Shown: one piece after another, positions 14,722 through 19,991 of the stretch | Numbering within the stretch: position 1 is the stretch's first letter | Layout: every line of letters begins with the position of its first letter | From: an uncultured Paracoccus sp. | GTDB taxonomy: Bacteria > Pseudomonadota > Alphaproteobacteria > Rhodobacterales > Rhodobacteraceae | Length of the DNA: 19,991 nucleotides | Direction of reading: 5' to 3' | Assembly: GCF_946221145.1 (NCBI RefSeq) | Contig: NZ_CAMIOH010000040.1 | Location: 1 to 19,991 of the forward strand | Translations under genes and position numbers: made by a program | The notes under the pieces: model-generated | The model's database searches: none | The model's input: the letters and a program-made list of their open reading frames with translations, nothing else | Told to the model about the DNA's origin: nothing

Positions 14722-15975
14722 ATGACCCATTTTTCCGCATTTTCACTGCTGAAACAGGCGCTCAACGGCCACAAGGGCTGGCGCGCGCAATGGCCCGACA
14801 GCCAGCCCAAAGCCGAATATGACGTGGTGATCGTCGGCGCAGGGGGGCACGGGCTGGGGGCTGCCTATTATCTGGCCAAGGAACACGGCATCACCAATGT
14901 CGCGGTGATCGACAAGGGCTGGCTGGGCGGCGGCAATACCGGGCGCAACACCACGATCATCCGGTCGAACTATCTGTATGATGAAAGCGCCAAGCTGTAT
15001 GATCACGCGCTCGACCTGTGGGACAATCTGTCGCAAGAGTTGAACTATAACGTCATGTATTCCAAGCGCGGCGTGCTGATGCTGGCGCATAACGTCCATG
15101 ACGTGCAGTCCTTCCAGCGGCATATCCACGCCAACCGCCTGAACGGCGTCGACAACCGCTGGCTGACCAAGGAAGAGGCCAAGGCATTCTGCCCGCCGCT
15201 GAACATCAGCCCCGACGCGCGCTATCCGGTGGTGGGCGCGGCCTTGCAGATGCGGGCGGGCACGGCGCGTCACGATGCGGTGGCCTGGGGCTATGCCCGC
15301 GCGGCGGCGGCGCGGGGCGTGGACATCATCCAGAACTGCGCGGTCAATGCGATCCGGCGCGGACCCGACGGCGCGGTGATCGGCGTCGAGACCGCCAAGG
15401 GTTTCATCCGCGCGAAAAAGGTCGCGGTGTCGGCGGCGGGCAATACCAGCGTGGTGATGGACAGCGCCGGGCTGCGGATGCCGCTGGAGAGCTTTCCGTT
15501 GCAGGCGCTTGTCAGCGAGCCGGTAAAGCCGATCTTTCCCTGCGTGGTGATGTCGAACACCGTCCACGCCTATATCAGCCAGTCCGACAAGGGCGAATTG
15601 GTGATCGGGTCCGGGACCGACCAATATACCAGCTATTCCCAACGCGGCGGGTTGCCGCTGATCGAACATACCGTGGCCGCGATCTGCGAGGTGTTCCCGA
15701 TCTTCACCCGGATGCGGATGCTGCGCAAATGGGGCGGCATCGTCGATGTGACCCCCGACCGGTCCGCGATCCTGGGCAAGACGCCGATCAAGGGCCTGTA
15801 CGTCAACTGCGGCTGGGGCACCGGCGGGTTCAAGGCCACGCCGGGGGCCGCGCATCTGCTGGCCCATACCGTCGCACGCGATGAACCGCATCCGCTGAAC
15901 GCGCCCTTCACGCTGGAACGTTTCACCACCGGGCGGCTGATCGACGAGGCCGCCGCCGCCGCCGTCGCGCATTGA
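14722..15975 (+). CDS. soxB: Sarcosine oxidase, heterotetrameric type, beta subunit
   Basis: A 417-residue flavoprotein of the DAO family. The FAD-binding VVIVGAGGHGLGAAYYLA motif is at about 35-52. GTARHDAVAWGYARAA contains H184, the position that in this subunit covalently binds FMN, and the C-terminal WGGIVDVTPDRSAILG and GWGTGGFKATPGAAH close the flavin site. It oxidises the N-methyl group of sarcosine; electrons pass to oxygen as hydrogen peroxide. Length is usual for the family (about 405-420). ATG 14722 is the only good start, with a weak AAGG 10 bases upstream. It leads the operon soxB-D-A-G. Confidence 0.96.
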   Translation: MTHFSAFSLLKQALNGHKGWRAQWPDSQPKAEYDVVIVGAGGHGLGAAYYLAKEHGITNVAVIDKGWLGGGNTGRNTTIIRSNYLYDESAKLYDHALDLWDNLSQELNYNVMYSKRGVLMLAHNVHDVQSFQRHIHANRLNGVDNRWLTKEEAKAFCPPLNISPDARYPVVGAALQMRAGTARHDAVAWGYARAAAARGVDIIQNCAVNAIRRGPDGAVIGVETAKGFIRAKKVAVSAAGNTSVVMDSAGLRMPLESFPLQALVSEPVKPIFPCVVMSNTVHAYISQSDKGELVIGSGTDQYTSYSQRGGLPLIEHTVAAICEVFPIFTRMRMLRKWGGIVDVTPDRSAILGKTPIKGLYVNCGWGTGGFKATPGAAHLLAHTVARDEPHPLNAPFTLERFTTGRLIDEAAAAAVAH

Positions 15976-15999
15976 TCCGCGCGCACCGAGGACCGAACC

Positions 16000-16293
16000 A
16001 TGCTGCTGATCCATTGCCCTTATTGCGACGACACCCTGCCCGAACTGGAATTCACCTATGCGGGCGAGGCGCATATCGCCCGCCCCGCCGACCCGTCCGC
16101 CCTGACGGACGAGGAATGGCGCGATTTCCTGTTCATCCGCACCAATGCGCGCGGGCCGCATTATGAACGCTGGCGGCATGTCGGCTGCGGGCGGTTCTTC
16201 AATGCGATCCGCGATACCGTCAGCGACCGCTTCCTGACCACCTACAAGGCGGGCGAGGCCCGTCGCCCCCTGACCAACGAGGCCGCAGAATGA
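16000..16293 (+). CDS. soxD: Sarcosine oxidase, delta subunit
   Basis: A 97-residue protein with the complete zinc site of the delta subunit: CPYC at C6 and C9, and H60 and C63 in WRHVGCGRFF. This small subunit has a structural zinc and holds the heterotetramer together. Length and motifs match the family. A GAGGA site lies 7 bases before ATG 16000, and its stop overlaps the soxA start by four bases (ATGA). Confidence 0.95.
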   Translation: MLLIHCPYCDDTLPELEFTYAGEAHIARPADPSALTDEEWRDFLFIRTNARGPHYERWRHVGCGRFFNAIRDTVSDRFLTTYKAGEARRPLTNEAAE

Positions 16294-19268
16294 GCCGCTA
16301 TCGCATCATGGGCAAGGGCCGCGTCGATCATTCCGCGCCGGTGTCCTTTACCTTTGACGGCAAGACCTTCCACGGGCTGCGCGGCGACACCGTGGCATCC
16401 GCCCTGCTGGCCAACGGCGTCCACCTGATGGGCCGGTCATTCAAGTACCACCGTCCGCGCGGCGCCATCGCCGCCGGGTCCGAGGAGCCGAACGCCCTGA
16501 TCGGCACCGCGCGCCGCGGCAAGGGCCGGTTCGAGCCGAACACCCGGGCCACCGTCCAGGAACTGCGCGACGGGCTGGTGACGGAAAGCCAGAACAAATG
16601 GCCGCATCTGGCCTTTGACCTGGGGGCCGTGAATGACCGGGCCTACATGCTGTTTTCGGCCGGGTTCTACTACAAGACCTTCATGTGGCCGAAATCCTTC
16701 TGGGACAGGATCTATGAACCCGTGATCCGGGGCGCGGCGGGCCTGGGCAAGTCGCCCACCGAACCCGACCCCGACCGCTATGCCAGCCGCTATCTGCATA
16801 CCGATGTGCTGATCGTCGGCGCCGGTCCGGCGGGGATCGCGGCGGCCTTGGCTGCGGCGCAGTCGGGCGCGGATGTGACCCTGGTCGATGAAAACGCGGA
16901 AATGGGCGGTTCGCTGTTGTCCGATCCGGCAGTGCAGATCGACGGCAAGCCCGCCTGGGACTGGCTGGACACGCAGCTGGGCCGGTTGCGGGCGGCGGGC
17001 GTTCGGCTGATGACCCGGACCACGGCCATCGGCTATTATCACCAGAACATGGTCGGCCTGTGCCAGCGGCTGACCGATCACCTGGACAGCCCGCCCGCCA
17101 ACGCGCCGCGCGAACGCATGTGGCGTGTCCGCGCGGGACAGGTGGTGCTGGCGCAAGGCGCATTGGAAAAGCCGCTGGTCTTTGACGGCAACGACCGGCC
17201 CGGCGTGATGCTGGCGGGGGCGGCGCAGACCTATCTGCACAAATACGGCGTCCGTGTCGGCGATGCGCCCGCGGTGCTGACCAGCCATGACAGCGCCTGG
17301 TATGCCGCCTTTGACCTGGCCGACAACGGCGCACGGATCGCGGCGATCATCGACACCCGCGACACGCCGCGCGCCGATCTGCTGGAGGCCGCCCGCAAGC
17401 GCGGCATCACGGTCCTGGCGGGCCATACCGTCACCACCACCAGGGGCCGGTTGCGGGTGAAATCCGTGCACGCCGCCCCGGTGCGCGGCAGCACGGTCGG
17501 AACGGGCCGCGACATCGCCTGCGACTGCCTGCTGATGTCGGGCGGCTGGACGCCTTCGCTGCATCTGTTTTCGCATACCAAGGGGTCGCTGGCCTGGGAC
17601 GGACAGACCTTCCTGCCCGATCGCAAGACCGAGGAGGTCGAGATCGCGGGCGCAGGCCGGGGGTTGTGGGGTTACGAGCCGGTTCTGGCCGATGGCGCGG
17701 CGGCGGGGCTGCGCGCGCTGCAAGGGCTGGGCCGGGCCGGGCATTCCGCCGCCTTCACCGTCGCGAATGACCGTCCGGGCACCGGGGTCGCGCATACCGA
17801 ACTGCCGACCGACGGCAATGCGGGCCGCGCACGCGCCTTCATCGACTTTCAGAACGACGTGACCGCCAAGGACATCCGCCTGGCGGTGCGCGAAGGGATG
17901 CGGTCGATCGAACATGTCAAGCGATACACCACCAACGGCATGGCGACCGACCAGGGCAAGATGTCGAACATCAACGGCCTGATGATCGCCGCCGACGCGT
18001 TGGGCAAAGAGCCGCCGCAGGTCGGTCTGACCACCTTCCGCCCGCCCTATACGCCGACCAGCTTCGGCGCCTTCTGCGGATACCTGCGGGGCGAGACCTT
18101 CCAGCTGACCCGCAAGACCCCCATCGACCCCTGGGCCGAGGCGAACGGCGCGGTCTTCGAACCCGTCGCCCAATGGCGCCGCGCCTGGTATTTTCCCAAG
18201 GCGGGCGAGGACATGCACGCCGCCGTGCTGCGCGAATGCAAGGCCACGCGGGCGTCGCTGGGGATCTTCGACGCCTCGACCCTGGGCAAGATCGAGGTCG
18301 CGGGACCGGATGCGGTCGAATTCATGAACCGCATGTACACCAACCCCTGGACCAAGCTGGCGCCGGGCCGCTGCCGCTATGGCCTGCTGCTGGGCGAGGA
18401 TGGCTTCATCCGCGACGACGGGGTGATCGGGCGGCTGGCGGACGACCTGTTCCACGTCACCACCACCACCGGCGGCGCCGCCCGCGTGCTGACGATGATG
18501 GAGGATTACCTGCAGACCGAATGGCCGGAACTGGATGTCTGGCTGACCTCGACGACCGAACAGTGGGCGACCGTTGCGCTGAACGGGCCGAATGCGCTGA
18601 GGATGCTGCAACCGCTGGTGCAGGGCGTGAACTGGGACGATTTCCCGCACATGTCCTGCGCCGAATGCACCGTGGCGGGCCTGCCTGCCCGCCTGTTCCG
18701 CCTGTCCTTCACCGGCGAGGTCGGGTTCGAGGTGAACGTCCCCGCGCGTCACGGCCTGGCGCTGTGGGAGGCGCTGATCGAGGCGGGCAAACCCTTCGAC
18801 ATCTGCCCCTATGGCACGGAAACCATGCATGTGTTGCGCGCCGAAAAGGGCTACATCATCGTCGGCCAGGACACCGACGGCACGGTGACGCCCGGCGATG
18901 CGGGGCTGGACTGGGCCATCGGCAAGGCCAAGAAGGATTTCGTGGGCAAGCGGTCGCTGTCGCGCCCCGACATGCTGGCCCAGAACCGCAAGCAGCTGGT
19001 CGGCCTGCTGACCGAGGACGGCAGCCTGTTGCAGGAAGGCGCGCAGATCGTGCTGGACCCCGATCAGCCGAAGCCGATGACGATGGTCGGCCATGTCACC
19101 TCGTCCTATCGGTCCACCATGGGCCACCCGATCGCGATGGCGGTGATCGAGGGCGGCTTCGACCGGATGGGCGACACCGTGTTCGTGCCGATGCCGGATG
19201 GGGTGACGCGGGCCAAGGTCACCTCGACCGTGTTCTATGATCCGCAGAACGAGCGGCTGAAGGCGTAA
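16290..19268 (+). CDS. soxA: Sarcosine oxidase, alpha subunit (NAD- and folate-binding)
   Basis: A 992-residue subunit with the usual three parts. Residues about 10-100 form a ferredoxin-like N-terminal domain. Residues about 170-480 form a pyridine-nucleotide/FAD disulfide-reductase-like fold with GAGPAG (177-182), binding NAD+. Residues about 620-985 form a GcvT-like tetrahydrofolate-binding domain (ASLGIFDASTLGKIEVAGPD, LSFTGEVGFEV, PYGTETMHVLRAEKG, WAIGKAKKDFVGKR). The methyl group removed by SoxB is transferred here to tetrahydrofolate as 5,10-methylene-THF. Start ATG 16290 overlaps soxD, indicating translational coupling. Full length, no breaks. Confidence 0.96.
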   Translation: MSRYRIMGKGRVDHSAPVSFTFDGKTFHGLRGDTVASALLANGVHLMGRSFKYHRPRGAIAAGSEEPNALIGTARRGKGRFEPNTRATVQELRDGLVTESQNKWPHLAFDLGAVNDRAYMLFSAGFYYKTFMWPKSFWDRIYEPVIRGAAGLGKSPTEPDPDRYASRYLHTDVLIVGAGPAGIAAALAAAQSGADVTLVDENAEMGGSLLSDPAVQIDGKPAWDWLDTQLGRLRAAGVRLMTRTTAIGYYHQNMVGLCQRLTDHLDSPPANAPRERMWRVRAGQVVLAQGALEKPLVFDGNDRPGVMLAGAAQTYLHKYGVRVGDAPAVLTSHDSAWYAAFDLADNGARIAAIIDTRDTPRADLLEAARKRGITVLAGHTVTTTRGRLRVKSVHAAPVRGSTVGTGRDIACDCLLMSGGWTPSLHLFSHTKGSLAWDGQTFLPDRKTEEVEIAGAGRGLWGYEPVLADGAAAGLRALQGLGRAGHSAAFTVANDRPGTGVAHTELPTDGNAGRARAFIDFQNDVTAKDIRLAVREGMRSIEHVKRYTTNGMATDQGKMSNINGLMIAADALGKEPPQVGLTTFRPPYTPTSFGAFCGYLRGETFQLTRKTPIDPWAEANGAVFEPVAQWRRAWYFPKAGEDMHAAVLRECKATRASLGIFDASTLGKIEVAGPDAVEFMNRMYTNPWTKLAPGRCRYGLLLGEDGFIRDDGVIGRLADDLFHVTTTTGGAARVLTMMEDYLQTEWPELDVWLTSTTEQWATVALNGPNALRMLQPLVQGVNWDDFPHMSCAECTVAGLPARLFRLSFTGEVGFEVNVPARHGLALWEALIEAGKPFDICPYGTETMHVLRAEKGYIIVGQDTDGTVTPGDAGLDWAIGKAKKDFVGKRSLSRPDMLAQNRKQLVGLLTEDGSLLQEGAQIVLDPDQPKPMTMVGHVTSSYRSTMGHPIAMAVIEGGFDRMGDTVFVPMPDGVTRAKVTSTVFYDPQNERLKA

Positions 19269-19276
19269 GGAGCAGG

Positions 19277-19795
19277 ATGATGACCCGTCAGAAACACGAC
19301 TTCGCCGCCGTCCTGATCCAGGAAACGGCCCCTGCCCTGCGCCTGTCGCTGCGCGTCAAGCCTGCGCATCGCGATGTCCTGGGCCAGGCGCTTGGCCTGG
19401 ACCTGCCGACGCGGGTGGGCGACCGGGCGCAGGCCGGGGATGCCCAGGCGCTGTGCCTTGGTCCCGACGAATGGCTGATCACCGCCCCCGAAGGCGCCCC
19501 CCTGGCGGCTGCGCCCCGCGCCGCCGTCCCGCACAGCCTGGTGGACATCAGCGATCGGGAAATCACCCTGCACCTGTCCGGCCCGGCGGTTCTGGACCTG
19601 CTGGCCACCTGCTGCCCGCGCAATCTTGCCGCCATGCCGGTGGGCAGCGGCGCACGCACCCTGTTCGACAGCGCGACGGTGATCCTGTGGCGCGACGGTC
19701 CGGCGGATTTCCGCATGGATGTCTGGCGCAGCTTCGCGCCGCATGTCCGGTCGCTGTTGACCCAGGCGCAGGCGGAAATCGCGGCGGGGCTGTAA
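19277..19795 (+). CDS. soxG: Sarcosine oxidase, gamma subunit
   Basis: A 172-residue protein with the GcvT-like gamma subunit pattern: LGPDEWLI near 61-68, SLVDISDREITLHLSGPAV in the middle, and LFDSATVILWR towards the end. It binds near the flavin-carrying SoxB and completes the four-subunit enzyme. It starts 8 bases after the soxA stop; AAGGAG precedes ATG 19277, and the next codon (19280) is also ATG with slightly better spacing. The GGGCT-GTA-AGCCC repeat over its stop codon (19787-19799) is a weak hairpin. Confidence 0.93.
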   Translation: MMTRQKHDFAAVLIQETAPALRLSLRVKPAHRDVLGQALGLDLPTRVGDRAQAGDAQALCLGPDEWLITAPEGAPLAAAPRAAVPHSLVDISDREITLHLSGPAVLDLLATCCPRNLAAMPVGSGARTLFDSATVILWRDGPADFRMDVWRSFAPHVRSLLTQAQAEIAAGL

Positions 19796-19848
19796 GCCCT
19801 GTCCGTGCAGGATCAGCCGCGGAACGCCCGGCGCCAGGTAGGCGACCC

Positions 19849-19991
19849 TCATGCGGGAATCCGGGTCGATATCCTGCCGCCCTCAAATTCGGTCTGGATC
19901 ACGAAGTCCTCGGGCGGGAAGCGATCGCGATGGGCAATGATCACGTCGAACAGTGCGATGTGCCTGGCATTGCCGGCTGTCATGCCCTGGC
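19849..19991 (-). CDS. 3' part of an unidentified gene, cut by the window edge
   Basis: A minus-strand frame enters from the right edge and ends at a TGA at 19849-19851. The visible end runs GMTAGNARHIALFDVIIAHR and on to GGRISTRIPA. I do not recognise it. It converges on soxG. Just past its stop, a frame opened by an overlapping ATGA continues as RVAYLAPGVPRLILHG, which has some likeness to the tails of bacterial serine recombinases (LAFLAPDIVEAILAG-like). If that is real, this is a frameshifted recombinase relic, but the evidence is thin and this second frame soon overlaps soxG antisense. Confidence 0.35.
   Translation of the reverse strand, partial: QGMTAGNARHIALFDVIIAHRDRFPPEDFVIQTEFEGGRISTRIPA

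Noticed and set aside
14743..16179. Minus-strand open frame of 478 codons opposite soxB and soxD
   Set aside because: Antisense to two well-supported genes and crosses their junction without any gene-like signal.
16437..19127. Minus-strand open frame of 896 codons opposite soxA
   Set aside because: soxA is full length with clear NAD and folate domains; the antisense frame has only biased composition and no recognisable motif.

Overview
The window is high-GC, densely packed bacterial DNA. Its gene set is a tripartite tricarboxylate transporter, pcaIJF with an IclR regulator, and heterotetrameric sarcosine oxidase next to GlxA-type AraC regulators. Together with the codon bias this suggests an alphaproteobacterium, most likely a Paracoccus-like member of the Rhodobacterales. 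That placement is an inference from style and content, not from a marker gene.

Left part (1-6971): the first 164 bases hold a broken Phd/YefM-type antitoxin gene. Next comes a five-gene leftward operon read in the order tctC-tctB-tctA-gntR-acn. It encodes a periplasmic binding protein, the small and large membrane subunits of a TTT transporter, a GntR-type regulator with two winged-helix segments, and an aconitase-family hydratase. An AT-rich near-palindrome upstream of tctC shares a 13-base element with the gntR-acn gap, so the regulator probably controls both the operon and its last gene. The pathway would be uptake of a di- or tricarboxylic acid followed by (de)hydration. The substrate is not visible in the sequence. 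Hairpins sit between tctC and tctB and between tctA and gntR.

Middle (6972-11727): a Tat-exported transglutaminase-like protein is transcribed rightward, divergent from tctC. It converges on pcaF across a compact hairpin. pcaI-pcaJ-pcaF form a tightly coupled leftward operon for the last two steps of the beta-ketoadipate pathway. A divergent IclR regulator lies next to pcaI, with three GTSCGCAT repeats in between. A short gap behind the regulator carries a possible multicopper-oxidase relic.

Right part (11728-19991): there is a small GFA/CENP-V-fold zinc protein (leftward), a GlxA/GbdR-like AraC regulator (rightward), a 274-base gap with a 19-bp tandem duplication, and a second GlxA-like regulator (leftward). 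Divergent from the second regulator is the complete soxBDAG operon, which oxidises sarcosine to glycine and passes the one-carbon unit to tetrahydrofolate. The window ends in the 3' part of an unidentified leftward reading frame with weak signs of being a recombinase relic.

Most genes are ordinary catabolic modules. The parts most worth a second look are the tandem-winged-helix GntR with its putative operators, the antitoxin relic, the repeat arrays in front of the regulators, and the undefined substrate of the tct-acn operon.
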